Shown here: positions 9,902 through 18,513 of the stretch, piece by piece
Numbering within the stretch: the stretch's first letter is position 1
How the letters are laid out: each line of letters begins with the position of its first letter
Program-made: the position numbers and the translations under genes
The notes under the pieces: generated by a model
What the model was told of the DNA's origin: nothing
Database searches by the model: none
What the model saw: only the letters and a program-made list of their open reading frames with translations
NCBI GenBank assembly: GCA_030849965.1
Contig: JAVDKL010000002.1
Span: 62,001 to 126,000, forward strand
Reading direction: 5' to 3'
DNA: 64,000 nucleotides
Source: Schauerella fraxinea
GTDB lineage: Bacteria > Pseudomonadota > Gammaproteobacteria > Burkholderiales > Burkholderiaceae_B

Positions 9902-10336
9902 ATGGCCCAACGCATTCTTGTCCTGCACGGACCCAATCTCAATCTCTTGGGCAAGCGCGAACCCGGTATCTACGGGCGCTTGACCTTGGCTGAGATCGAC
10001 GCTCGATTGCACGCGCTCGGCACCGAGTTGGGCGTGACCGTCAGTACGTATCAAAGCAATCACGAAGGTGCGCTGGTCGATCGCATCCAGGCTGCGGCCG
10101 GCGATGCCACCGATTTCATCGTGATCAACGCCGCCGCCTACACCCATACCAGTGTTGCCATTCGCGATGCCCTGTCCGGTGTGGCGATACCGTGCGTTGA
10201 AGTACATTTGTCCAATATCCACAAGCGCGAATCGTTTCGACACCATTCCTACATTTCCGATATCGCAGTCGGCGTCATCGCCGGTCTGGGTGCGGACGGG
10301 TACGAATCGGCGGTACGGTTCGCGTCGCGTCAGTGA
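9902..10336 (+). CDS. aroQ: 3-dehydroquinate dehydratase, type II
   Basis: Dehydrates 3-dehydroquinate to 3-dehydroshikimate, the step before AroE. The 144-residue protein matches the usual type II size and has the motifs [16 protein letters not shown] at residues 9-24 with the catalytic tyrosine, [16 protein letters not shown] near 75, and [15 protein letters not shown] near 100. I chose the ATG at 9902 because the protein then begins [12 protein letters not shown] as in the family. It precedes accBC by about 90 bp, an arrangement common in proteobacteria. Confidence 0.95.
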   Translation: MAQRILVLHGPNLNLLGKREPGIYGRLTLAEIDARLHALGTELGVTVSTYQSNHEGALVDRIQAAAGDATDFIVINAAAYTHTSVAIRDALSGVAIPCVEVHLSNIHKRESFRHHSYISDIAVGVIAGLGADGYESAVRFASRQ

Positions 10337-10426
10337 TTGCGCCGGCGCATTATTCATTCCACCTTTTCATTCCCGGCGATCGCGCACGCGATCGATCGCC
10401 GTAAACACTAACGGGAAGCAGCTTTC

Positions 10427-10879
10427 ATGGATCTCAGAAAACTTAAGACGTTGATCGATCTGGTTGCCGAGTCCGGCATCGCCGAGCTCGAAATCACCGA
10501 GGGCGAAGGCAAAGTTCGCATCGTCAAGTTCTCGCAAACCTTGCAACCCGTGGCCTACCATCAGCCCGAGCACGGCTATGCGCCGGCGCCTGGTGCCGCA
10601 CCCGCAGCCGCACCGGCCGCGCCCGAAGCGCCGCCAGTGGTGTCGGGCCATGTCGTGAAGGCGCCGATGGTCGGCACGTTCTACCGCTCGCCCAACCCCG
10701 GTGCGTCGCCGTTCGTCGAAGTGGGTCAAACCGTCAAGGAAGGCGATCCGCTGTGCATCATCGAAGCGATGAAGCTGCTCAACGAAATCGAAGCCGACAA
10801 ATCCGGCGTCATCAAGGAAATCCTGATCGAGAACGGTGAACCTACCGAATACGGTCAACCTCTCTTTGTCATTGGCTGA
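10427..10879 (+). CDS. accB: Acetyl-CoA carboxylase biotin carboxyl carrier protein
   Basis: Carries the biotin group between biotin carboxylase and carboxyltransferase in the first step of fatty acid synthesis. The 150-residue product has the short helical N-terminus [16 protein letters not shown], an alanine/proline linker (about residues 55-68) and the biotinyl domain. Biotin attaches to the lysine of [10 protein letters not shown] near residue 110. accC starts one base after its stop, so the two are cotranscribed and probably coupled. Confidence 0.97.
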   Translation: MDLRKLKTLIDLVAESGIAELEITEGEGKVRIVKFSQTLQPVAYHQPEHGYAPAPGAAPAAAPAAPEAPPVVSGHVVKAPMVGTFYRSPNPGASPFVEVGQTVKEGDPLCIIEAMKLLNEIEADKSGVIKEILIENGEPTEYGQPLFVIG

Positions 10880-10880
10880 T

Positions 10881-12227
10881 ATGTTCGAAAAAATTCTGAT
10901 TGCCAACCGCGGCGAAATTGCGCTGCGGATACAGCGCGCATGTCGGGAACTGGGCATCAAGACCGTTGTGGTGCACTCGGAAGCCGATCGCGACGCCAAG
11001 TATGTTCGGCTGGCCGACGAGTCGGTCTGCATCGGTCCGCCGCCTTCCCGTGAAAGCTACCTGAACATGCCCGCGCTGATCTCGGCGGCTGAAGTCACCG
11101 ATTCCGAAGCGATCCACCCTGGCTACGGCTTCCTGTCGGAAAACGCCGACTTTGCCGAGCGTGTGGAGAAGAGCGGATTCGTGTTCATCGGCCCGCGTCC
11201 GGAAACCATTCGTCTGATGGGCGACAAGGTCAGCGCCAAGCACGCGATGATCGAAGCCGGCGTCCCGGTGGTTCCCGGCTCGAAGGGCGCATTGCCCGAC
11301 GATCCGCAGGAAATTCTGCAAACGGCCCGCGAAGTCGGTTATCCCGTCATCATCAAGGCGGCTGGCGGTGGTGGTGGACGCGGCATGCGCGTCGTCTATA
11401 CCGAAGCGGCCTTGCTGAACGCGGTCACGATGACGAAGGCCGAAGCGGCTTCGGCGTTCAACAATCCTGAAGTCTATATGGAGAAGTTCCTCGAGAACCC
11501 GCGCCATATCGAGATCCAGGTGTTGGCCGACGGTGGACGCAACGCGGTCTGGTTAGGCGAGCGCGATTGCTCGATGCAGCGTCGTCACCAGAAAGTGATC
11601 GAAGAAGCGCCGGCTCCCGGCGTGGCGCGCCGCTTGATCGAGCGCATCGGCGAGCGCTGTGCCGAGGCGTGCCGCAAGATGGGTTATCGCGGTGCCGGCA
11701 CGTTCGAGTTTCTGTACGAAAACGGCGAGTTCTATTTCATTGAGATGAATACCCGGATTCAGGTCGAGCACCCCGTGACCGAACTGATTACGGGCATCGA
11801 TCTGGTGCAGCAGCAGATTCGTATTGCGGCCGGTGAGAAGTTCACGCTGCGTCAGCGCGATATCGAGTTCCGCGGTCACGCCATCGAATGCCGTATCAAC
11901 GCTGAAGATCCGTTCCGCTTCGTGCCCAGCCCCGGCCGGATCACCAACTGGCATGTGCCGGGCGGTCCGGGCGTGCGCGTGGATTCGCACGTGTTCAACG
12001 GCTACTTCGTGCCGCCCAACTACGATTCGATGATCGCCAAGATCATCACGTACGGCGACACGCGCGATCAGGCGTTGGCGCGCATGCGCATCGCCTTGTC
12101 CGAAATGGTGGTCGAAGGCATTTCGACGAACGTGCCCCTGCATCGCGAGATGCTGCAGGATGCCCGGTTCATCGAAGGCGGCACGAGCATTCATTATCTT
12201 GAGAACAAGCTGGCGCAACGCCCGTAA
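10881..12227 (+). CDS. accC: Acetyl-CoA carboxylase, biotin carboxylase subunit
   Basis: ATP-grasp enzyme that carboxylates the biotin of AccB. The 448-residue protein starts [17 protein letters not shown], has the glycine-rich ATP loop [12 protein letters not shown] near residue 160, the EAPAPG block near 237, and [16 protein letters not shown] with catalytic residues near 285. Length equals the usual 447-450. A longer in-frame start inside accB is rejected, because the ATG one base after the accB stop gives the canonical N-terminus. Confidence 0.97.
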   Translation: MFEKILIANRGEIALRIQRACRELGIKTVVVHSEADRDAKYVRLADESVCIGPPPSRESYLNMPALISAAEVTDSEAIHPGYGFLSENADFAERVEKSGFVFIGPRPETIRLMGDKVSAKHAMIEAGVPVVPGSKGALPDDPQEILQTAREVGYPVIIKAAGGGGGRGMRVVYTEAALLNAVTMTKAEAASAFNNPEVYMEKFLENPRHIEIQVLADGGRNAVWLGERDCSMQRRHQKVIEEAPAPGVARRLIERIGERCAEACRKMGYRGAGTFEFLYENGEFYFIEMNTRIQVEHPVTELITGIDLVQQQIRIAAGEKFTLRQRDIEFRGHAIECRINAEDPFRFVPSPGRITNWHVPGGPGVRVDSHVFNGYFVPPNYDSMIAKIITYGDTRDQALARMRIALSEMVVEGISTNVPLHREMLQDARFIEGGTSIHYLENKLAQRP

Positions 12228-12259
12228 CGGGTGTGCCAGCAGACTGCGGAACTGTCGTC

Positions 12260-13183
12260 ATGCGTGAATTAGTCCTCCATTGTCGCGACGCCGAGGCGGA
12301 AGCCATGTCCGACGCGTTGTTGGAGGCGGGCGCCTTGTCGGTATCGGTCGAAGATGCCGATAGCGACACGCCCGACGAACGCCCGCTGTTCGGCGAGCCG
12401 GGCACCGAGCCCGATGTGCTGGCCTGGGGCCACAATCGGGTCGTGGCGCTGATGCCTGACGGCACGGACCCGGCGCAGATGGTGGCGCAAGCCACGGCCG
12501 CCAGTGCGCCGTTTGCCGCCTGGGAAGCGTGGACGGTGCGCGACGTGCCTGACGCTGATTGGGTGCGGTTGACGCAGTCGCAGTTTCAGCCGATTCCCAT
12601 CGCTGGCCGGCTCTGGATCGTGCCCAGTTGGCACCGCGACGATCCCGCCGTGCCTGGGCTCGACGATGCCGGTAGCGCCGACGGCCGCATCCATATCGAA
12701 CTCGACCCCGGTCTGGCGTTCGGCACCGGCAGTCACCCCACCACGCATTTGTGCCTGGAATGGCTTGAGGCCACCTTGCCGCTAGGTGCCACGGTGCTCG
12801 ACTACGGCTGCGGCTCCGGCATCCTGGCCATTGCGGCCGGCAAGCTGGGGGCGAGCGCCGTAACGGGTGTCGACATCGACGAGCAGGCGGTGCAGGCCAC
12901 GCGCGACAATGCCGCCGTGAATCACGTGGCCGTTCAGGCGTTGTTGCCCGATGGTTTGACCGGCGGCCAGTATCAAGTGGTGGTTGCCAATATTTTGTCC
13001 AATCCGCTTAAAGTGCTGGCGCCGATGCTCAGTGGCCGCGTGGCCGCAGGCGGCGATCTGGTGCTCTCCGGCGTATTGGCGCGCCAGGCCGAAGAAGTTG
13101 CGGCGGCATATGCTCCGTGGCTGGCCATGAGCGTCTGGCGTGAGAAAGACGGCTGGGTGTGCTTGCACGGCCGCCGCATTTGA
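12260..13183 (+). CDS. prmA: Ribosomal protein L11 methyltransferase
   Basis: SAM-dependent enzyme that trimethylates ribosomal protein L11. The 307-residue product has an N-terminal substrate-recognition domain and a Rossmann methyltransferase domain with [18 protein letters not shown] (motif I, near residue 180), GVDIDEQAV, and the NILSNPL block near 245. Upstream, [15 protein letters not shown] is the typical PrmA linker motif. I chose the ATG at 12260 ([10 protein letters not shown]) over an earlier in-frame GTG at 12233. It follows accC by 32 bp and probably shares its transcript. Confidence 0.95.
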   Translation: MRELVLHCRDAEAEAMSDALLEAGALSVSVEDADSDTPDERPLFGEPGTEPDVLAWGHNRVVALMPDGTDPAQMVAQATAASAPFAAWEAWTVRDVPDADWVRLTQSQFQPIPIAGRLWIVPSWHRDDPAVPGLDDAGSADGRIHIELDPGLAFGTGSHPTTHLCLEWLEATLPLGATVLDYGCGSGILAIAAGKLGASAVTGVDIDEQAVQATRDNAAVNHVAVQALLPDGLTGGQYQVVVANILSNPLKVLAPMLSGRVAAGGDLVLSGVLARQAEEVAAAYAPWLAMSVWREKDGWVCLHGRRI

Positions 13184-13202
13184 CGGCGATCACGCGCACA
13201 CC

Positions 13203-15185
13203 ATGGCTTCGCTAACCACCCGTTGCCCACAATGCGGCACCGCCTTCAAGGTGGTGGCGGATCAACTGCGTGTGCGCCAGGGACTGGTGCGGTGCGGCGT
13301 GTGCAGCGCGGTCTTCGACGGCTATGCGCGTCTGATCGGTGAAGCGGAAAGTACGCCGGCCCCGCCCGCCGTTGCCCACCCGGTCACGCCGGCGCCGTAT
13401 TCGGCACCGACGTACCTGCCGCCAGTAACCTCAGCACCGTCAGCACCGTCAACGGCCGCCCCAACCTCGCCGGCACCTGCCTACGTACAGCCAAGGCCGC
13501 CGCAGCAACCGACTCATCAACCGCCGGCACCGTCGCCGCAGCCTGCGCCGCCTCCCTATCGACCTTCGACGCCGCGTGCCCCCGAGCCGGCAGCGGACGA
13601 CGCCGAGCCGCCATGGGCCATGCCGCGCGCCACCCCCGCCGAGCCCTCGTCAAACGATTATTTGCGCACGCCGCGCATCGCCGAATCGCCTTCGCACACG
13701 CCATTTGACACGCCTGTACAGGCACCTGCACACGCGCCCGAACCGGCCGTCTTGCGCGATCGTTCGCACGCCTCGCGCCGCGGACGCGATGACGAACAGG
13801 GCGACGAACAGGGCGACGAACGGGGTAACTTGGCGCATCGAAACGACGATGCCGACCGCGACGATGAAGATCGCGACCCTCAGGCTGGCGTGTCGGGTCG
13901 GGGGCAGCCGTATTCCGCGCCTTACCGCGACAGCAATGGCGACGATCAAGCTGCCGGCCTGCGCGCCGCCGGTTTCGGTTACGCGCGCAAGCACGCCAAC
14001 ACGGATCACGCCGACGATTACCGCAGCAGCGAACCGCATCATGCGGGCTACCGCAGCGACGACTACGCCTCGAAAGCGTATTTGGTCGAGCGTGACGATA
14101 GCGATGATCACACCTTGGCTGGCGCTGTCGACCAGGATGAGGACGATCGCCCGCTGCCCTCGTCGTCGCCTGCCACCGCCGGCCGCCCGGCGCGCAATCC
14201 CCGCTTCGATCTGAGCGAGGACGATGATGTGCCGCGCCGCGAGGAGGACGACGACGGTGACGCGCCGTATATCCCCGCGCCCGCCTTATCGCCTTGGGAC
14301 AATCGCCGCCAGCCGGCCGTATTTACCCAGCCGCGCGCCGCAGCCAGCCCGGCCGATCAGTGGGGCCGAACAGGCCAGTCGGCCCGCAATCCATCGCCGC
14401 GCGGCGATGCGGCTTTCTTCCTTAATGACGACGATGCGGCAACCGACGCGTCTGAACATGACGAACGCTATGCGCCCGACGCCCGCGATATTCGTCCAAC
14501 GCGCGTCACGCTCGACGACGATCTGGCCGACGATAACGTGGCGCGCGATGGTCGCGACGATGAGTGGGACGAAGACGACCAGGATGCCGCGCCCGTCGTG
14601 CGCGGCGAGACCCGGGTGCGGCACGCCGGCGACCCTCATGCCGGCGCCACGCCGCCCGAGTTCATGGATGACGAGGTTGAGCGCCAGGGCGCGTTCGGCC
14701 GGTGGTTCTGGGGCATATTGTGCGTGCTAGCCCTGATCGCCTTGGCGCTGGCCAGCCTCTGGACGTACCGCAATGCGATCGTGACCTCGGCGCCGCAGTT
14801 GCGTCCCGTGATGGCGCAATTGTGCGCGCGGTTGGGTTGCGAGGTCGGGTACGCACGCCGTATCGATCGCATCGCGATCCTGTCGTCCTCGTTGCAGCCG
14901 CCCGCAGGTGGATTCACGTCGGAGCCGGGCCGTAACCGTCTGATCATGCGCGCAGTGATCCGCAATCGTTACAACATGCCGCAACCGTTGCCGGCGTTGA
15001 CGCTCGAACTGACCGATTTTTCCGACACGATCGTGGCGCGCAAGGTGCTGCGACCCGAGATGTATTTGCCGGCCAATCTTGCCGCTCAGCCGTTCGCGGC
15101 CGAGGGCGAGTTGTCGGTGGCGGTGCCGATTGACGTGACCGATCTGCAGGTCAACGGCTACCAGATAGGTAAATTTTTTCCTTGA
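13203..15185 (+). CDS. Zinc-ribbon and DUF3426 domain membrane protein with a very long acidic linker
   Basis: Product of 660 residues. The N-terminus is an MJ0042-type zinc ribbon (CPQCGTAF, then CGVCSAVF, residues 8-36). Next comes a proline-rich stretch (about 50-160) and then an extremely Asp/Glu/Arg-rich, low-complexity region (about 160-495) with tetrapeptide repeats GDEQ-GDEQ-GDER. A single transmembrane helix lies near residue 505 (FWGILCVLALIALALASL), followed by a C-terminal DUF3426 domain (about 530-660). Function is unknown. The gene follows prmA in the order seen in Burkholderiales as I recall it. The linker seems unusually long for the family. The protein should be cytoplasmic at its N-terminus with the C-terminal domain in the periplasm. 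Confidence 0.82.
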   Translation: MASLTTRCPQCGTAFKVVADQLRVRQGLVRCGVCSAVFDGYARLIGEAESTPAPPAVAHPVTPAPYSAPTYLPPVTSAPSAPSTAAPTSPAPAYVQPRPPQQPTHQPPAPSPQPAPPPYRPSTPRAPEPAADDAEPPWAMPRATPAEPSSNDYLRTPRIAESPSHTPFDTPVQAPAHAPEPAVLRDRSHASRRGRDDEQGDEQGDERGNLAHRNDDADRDDEDRDPQAGVSGRGQPYSAPYRDSNGDDQAAGLRAAGFGYARKHANTDHADDYRSSEPHHAGYRSDDYASKAYLVERDDSDDHTLAGAVDQDEDDRPLPSSSPATAGRPARNPRFDLSEDDDVPRREEDDDGDAPYIPAPALSPWDNRRQPAVFTQPRAAASPADQWGRTGQSARNPSPRGDAAFFLNDDDAATDASEHDERYAPDARDIRPTRVTLDDDLADDNVARDGRDDEWDEDDQDAAPVVRGETRVRHAGDPHAGATPPEFMDDEVERQGAFGRWFWGILCVLALIALALASLWTYRNAIVTSAPQLRPVMAQLCARLGCEVGYARRIDRIAILSSSLQPPAGGFTSEPGRNRLIMRAVIRNRYNMPQPLPALTLELTDFSDTIVARKVLRPEMYLPANLAAQPFAAEGELSVAVPIDVTDLQVNGYQIGKFFP

Positions 15186-15203
15186 TAAGGGAAGGCGATA
15201 ACG

Positions 15204-16142
15204 ATGGCGAGCTCCGTGCTGGTATGTGGTTCCATGGCTTTCGACACGATTGCCGTGTTTGAAGGGCGCTTCAAAGATCATATTCTTCCGGACCGCATCC
15301 ATTCGCTCAGCGTGTCGTTCCTGGTGCCGCAGATGCGCAAGGATTACGGCGGTTGCGCCGGCAATATCGCGTACGGTCTGAAGCTGCTGGGCGGCAATCC
15401 GCTGCCGGTGGCCACGGTGGGCGAAGACGCCACCGATTACCTCGAGCGTCTGCGCGGTCTGGGTATCGATACCGAACACGTGCGCGTCATGCCGGGCACG
15501 CTCACCGCGTTGTGCTACATCACGACCGATCTGGACGATAACCAGATCACCGCCTTCCACCCTGGCGCCATGGCCCTGTCGGCCGAGAACGATATTTCCG
15601 GCGTGAAAGCCGATTGGGCCATCGTGGCACCCGACGCCAAGGCCGGTATGTTTGCGCACGCCGAGCGGCTGCATGCCACCGGCGTACCGTTTATTTTCGA
15701 CCTGGGCCAAGCCATGCCGCTATTTGACGGCGCGGATATCGCCCGTATGGTGGAACTGGCCGAGGTGTTGACGGTCAATGACTATGAAGCGGGTGTTGTC
15801 GAAGAGCGCATGGGCAAGTCGCTGGGCGAGATTTCCAAAAACGTGCAAGCGTTGGTCGTGACACATGGCGCGCGTGGCGCCACGCTATGGCAAAAAGGGA
15901 AGGAAACGCAGATCGCTCCGGTTGCGGCCGGCGAGGTCGTGGATCCTACCGGTTGCGGCGATGCCCACCGGGCTGGCTTGCTCTATGGGCTGACCTCCGG
16001 GATGTCTTGGGTAGATTGCTGCCGCTTGGCCAACGTGATGGGCGCGCTCAAGGTGAGCGCGCGCGGCACGCAAAACTATGCGCCCACGCGGGCCGAGATC
16101 GCCGCGCAATTGCAGGCCGCTTATGGCATTGCACTTCCGTAA
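15204..16142 (+). CDS. PfkB-family carbohydrate/nucleoside kinase
   Basis: The 312-residue protein has the ribokinase fold: N-terminal CGSMAFDTIAVFEG, the glycine pair DYGGCAGNIAYG near residue 50, and the PfkB signature 2 DPTGCGDAHRAGLLYG near 252, where the aspartate of GCGD is the catalytic base. The usual GAGD is GCGD here. Proteins like this are often annotated as adenosine kinase, but the substrate cannot be read from sequence. It lies 18 bp after the DUF3426 gene with a good ribosome site (GGGAAGG), so it is probably in the same transcript. Confidence 0.85.
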   Translation: MASSVLVCGSMAFDTIAVFEGRFKDHILPDRIHSLSVSFLVPQMRKDYGGCAGNIAYGLKLLGGNPLPVATVGEDATDYLERLRGLGIDTEHVRVMPGTLTALCYITTDLDDNQITAFHPGAMALSAENDISGVKADWAIVAPDAKAGMFAHAERLHATGVPFIFDLGQAMPLFDGADIARMVELAEVLTVNDYEAGVVEERMGKSLGEISKNVQALVVTHGARGATLWQKGKETQIAPVAAGEVVDPTGCGDAHRAGLLYGLTSGMSWVDCCRLANVMGALKVSARGTQNYAPTRAEIAAQLQAAYGIALP

Positions 16143-16236
16143 TATGCGTAGCAGCCTGTTGCGCTACTGCTAATTTTGTTGCTTCATGCACGGGTTATCA
16201 TCTGGCGATGCTGTGCTGATCAGGAGAACAGACGTA

Positions 16237-16740
16237 ATGAATACGACACCATTTTTCTCGACGGGAACGGCGCGGCGCGTTCGTGTCCTCGCGCTTGGCG
16301 CCATCGTCACTTCCGTGGCGTTGCTCGCAGGTTGCGCCAACAATAGCGCTTCGGGCTCCGTTTATAGCTATGGGCAAGCCCAGCGCGAGCAAATCGTGCG
16401 CGCCGGCACCATCACGGCCGTGCGTCCCATCGTGATTCAAGAAGACAAGACCTCGGGCGCCGGCGTGCTCGCCGGTGGCGCACTGGGCGGTGTCGCCGGT
16501 AACGCCGTTGGTGGCGGTACGGGTCGCGCGATCGCAACCGTTGGTGGCGCGTTGCTCGGCGCACTCGCCGGCAATGCCGTCGAAAACCGAGTGGGCCGCA
16601 CCTCCGGTCTGGAAGTGACGGTTCGCCTGGATAACGGCGAAACCCGTGTCGTGGCCCAGGAAGCGGATATTCCGCTGAGCGTGGGTCAACGCGTACAAGT
16701 CATCAGTGGCGCTGGCCCCACGCGCGTCGCCCCGATGTAA
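16237..16740 (+). CDS. Glycine-zipper 2TM-domain outer-membrane lipoprotein (SlyB/Pcp-like)
   Basis: The 167-residue product has a signal peptide ending in the lipobox LLAGC near residue 33, so it should be lipidated. A glycine-zipper segment (GAGVLAGGALGGVAGNAVGGG, then a second GXXXG run, residues 75-115) is followed by a small C-terminal beta domain. Relatives such as SlyB and Pcp lie in the outer membrane and respond to envelope stress. A strong AGGAG site precedes the ATG at 16237. The gene has its own downstream terminator and is probably monocistronic. Confidence 0.88.
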   Translation: MNTTPFFSTGTARRVRVLALGAIVTSVALLAGCANNSASGSVYSYGQAQREQIVRAGTITAVRPIVIQEDKTSGAGVLAGGALGGVAGNAVGGGTGRAIATVGGALLGALAGNAVENRVGRTSGLEVTVRLDNGETRVVAQEADIPLSVGQRVQVISGAGPTRVAPM

Positions 16741-16817
16741 TGCAGTTGTCGTCGCATCGGCCATTTGGCCGGTGAGATGGCTCATACCCCCGATGGGCAT
16801 TGCCCGGAGGATGGGAC

Positions 16818-16858
16818 AAACCCGCAGTGTTGTGTGCATGCACAACCTGCGGGTTTTT
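16818..16858 (+). terminator. Rho-independent terminator after the glycine-zipper lipoprotein gene
   Basis: AAACCCGCAG pairs with CTGCGGGTTT, and inner GTTGTG pairs with CACAAC around a short TGCATG loop. The hairpin is followed by a T run. It separates the lipoprotein gene from the dlt operon. Confidence 0.85.
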
Positions 16859-16981
16859 GCATTTTCGTTAAGCGCGCTGTCAGTTGGCGATCTTTAGAAT
16901 CGCGCTGCAACCTTCTGTTGTCCATTGTTAAATCTCGCGATTCTTACTTCGCTATCACAGCATTTGGGGCGCAGCGTTATC

Positions 16982-17218
16982 ATGATCACTGAACAAGCCA
17001 TGCACGATCGTCTTGCCGAGATCGTCGAATCCATCATTTTGAAGAAAGTCACGGCCGACACGCCCCTGATCGAATCGGGTTTGGTCGACTCCCTGTCTGC
17101 CGTGGATATCACGCTTGCTGTGGAAAGCGCGTTCGGCTGCAGCATTCCGGCCCCGGAAATTGCCGAGCACTTGCAGTCGGTTCGTACGCTTGCCGACTAT
17201 GTCGCTGCTCACGCATAA
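16982..17218 (+). CDS. dltC: D-alanyl carrier protein (acyl carrier protein family)
   Basis: Small carrier protein of 78 residues. The phosphopantetheine attachment serine lies in GLVDSLSAVD near residue 38, the DSL signature of this family. In D-alanylation systems DltA loads D-alanine as a thioester on this carrier and DltB passes it outward. The start at 16982 (MITEQAMHD) gives the usual length; a second ATG lies 18 bases further on. dltD overlaps its last 20 bases. It is the first gene of the operon dltC-dltD-dltX-dltB-dltA. The name rests on neighbours as well as on the carrier motif. Confidence 0.88.
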   Translation: MITEQAMHDRLAEIVESIILKKVTADTPLIESGLVDSLSAVDITLAVESAFGCSIPAPEIAEHLQSVRTLADYVAAHA

Positions 17219-18386
17219 CAGCCGGCTGCTGTCGCATATCGCGGCGGCCATGACGGCCGCCGTGTTGGCCTTGGGCCTCTACATCGCCGGCGACGATTTT
17301 CTGGATCGGTTGCCGTTGCCCGTGCAGTTGCCAACGGCCGCGACCACAACGGCGACAGACAATTACCTGCCCAATCTAGGTCCCGATTGGGGCACGCAAA
17401 ACGTCAATATCGGGCGGTTGGCCAACGCGCTGTCGGACGGTACCTTGACGGTGCTGGGTTCGTCGGAGCTGTCCAGCCACGATCTGCGCTTCGTGCCGTA
17501 CCGGTTCTTTCCGCAAGAATTGAAGATGCCGACGCTGGCCTATGGCCATGCGATGTTTCAGTCCTACGGCATCTTCAGCGTGCTCGAGTCGATCTCGGAT
17601 TCGCTCACGCCCAATACGCGCCTGGTGATCATGGTGTCGCCGGCGTGGTTTGCGTCGGGCGGCCAACTGCCGCGCAGTGCCTTTGCCGAACACATCAGCG
17701 GTCCGGTGTGGGATCGGTTGTGGGAAAAGCCCGCCACGCGCGACCAGATGCAATCGTGGATCAGCAATAACGCCAATTTCGGTTTGCTCTGGCTCATCGC
17801 AAATGGGCAAGCCTCGCAACTCAAGGACAAACTCGGACTGTGGTGGCGCGCCTATGGCGAACGTCCTGCCGACCGGCCGCGCAGCAAATTGAGCGTGCCG
17901 GCCCACCGTTACGTGACGTGGCCGTCGGCGGGCAAGTTGTCGGCCTCGGGTTGGGATGCCTTGACGCAGGAAGCGCGCGCGGCCGAACGGGCGCTGGGTG
18001 GCCATAACCCCTACGACGTGCGGGACGATTACTACGAGCAGTTTCTCAAGCCGTTGGCCACGCCCGCGCACAACGAATTTGCCGACGTCAACCCGTTGAC
18101 GCGTACCGAGCTGGGCGACCTGGCGCGCGTGATGGCGTTATTGCAGCGGCACAAGGTGCGGGCGTATTTCGTCATGCAGCCCTTCAATCCTAAGTTGATC
18201 CTGGACCACGATCGCTTCGATCCCGCCGTCGCAGCCTTCAAGGGCATGTGCGACCACTACGGCATGGGCTGTCTGGACATGTACAGCATGCCTTTCGAAC
18301 CCGGCGTGGTGCGCGACGATATGCATCTCGCCGAATTGGGTTGGGCGATCGCCAACCGTGCGATAGCGGAGTACTTCACACGATGA
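17199..18386 (+). CDS. dltD: DltD-like D-alanyl transfer protein
   Basis: Membrane-anchored extracytoplasmic protein of 395 residues. It has one N-terminal transmembrane helix (about residues 13-32) and a domain with a serine motif GSSELSSHDLRF near residue 90. The C-terminal DDMHLAELGW has an Asp-x-x-His pair like the catalytic dyad of SGNH-type DltD. In Gram-positives DltD works with DltB in the final D-alanine transfer to teichoic acid. In this Gram-negative the acceptor would be LPS or another envelope glycan, as reported for the related dra locus of Bordetella. Its ATG lies inside dltC and its TGA overlaps the start of dltX. Confidence 0.87.
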   Translation: MSLLTHNSRLLSHIAAAMTAAVLALGLYIAGDDFLDRLPLPVQLPTAATTTATDNYLPNLGPDWGTQNVNIGRLANALSDGTLTVLGSSELSSHDLRFVPYRFFPQELKMPTLAYGHAMFQSYGIFSVLESISDSLTPNTRLVIMVSPAWFASGGQLPRSAFAEHISGPVWDRLWEKPATRDQMQSWISNNANFGLLWLIANGQASQLKDKLGLWWRAYGERPADRPRSKLSVPAHRYVTWPSAGKLSASGWDALTQEARAAERALGGHNPYDVRDDYYEQFLKPLATPAHNEFADVNPLTRTELGDLARVMALLQRHKVRAYFVMQPFNPKLILDHDRFDPAVAAFKGMCDHYGMGCLDMYSMPFEPGVVRDDMHLAELGWAIANRAIAEYFTR

Positions 18387-18508
18387 AACGTTTTATGTGG
18401 CACCTCTGTTTGTACGTTGGTCTGATCCTGGTGTTTATCCTGCAGGCGCAGCCCACCACGGGCAGTGGCGGACCGATCAAGGTCGAATTCCAGTACCAGC
18501 AATTCTGA
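18383..18508 (+). CDS. dltX: DltX-like single-pass microprotein of the D-alanylation operon
   Basis: A 41-residue gene overlooked by ordinary length cut-offs. The ATG overlaps the dltD stop (ATGA) and dltB begins 5 bp after its TGA, so it sits in a translationally coupled series. The product has a charged start (MKRF), one hydrophobic helix (about residues 6-21), a short linker and the C-terminal sequence VEFQYQQF. The end F-x-Y-x-x-F matches the C-terminal motif I recall for DltX and other microproteins of membrane O-acyltransferase systems, thought to relay the acyl group. Size, topology, position and C-terminus all agree, but I could not align it. Confidence 0.75.
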   Translation: MKRFMWHLCLYVGLILVFILQAQPTTGSGGPIKVEFQYQQF

Positions 18509-18513
18509 TCGCC

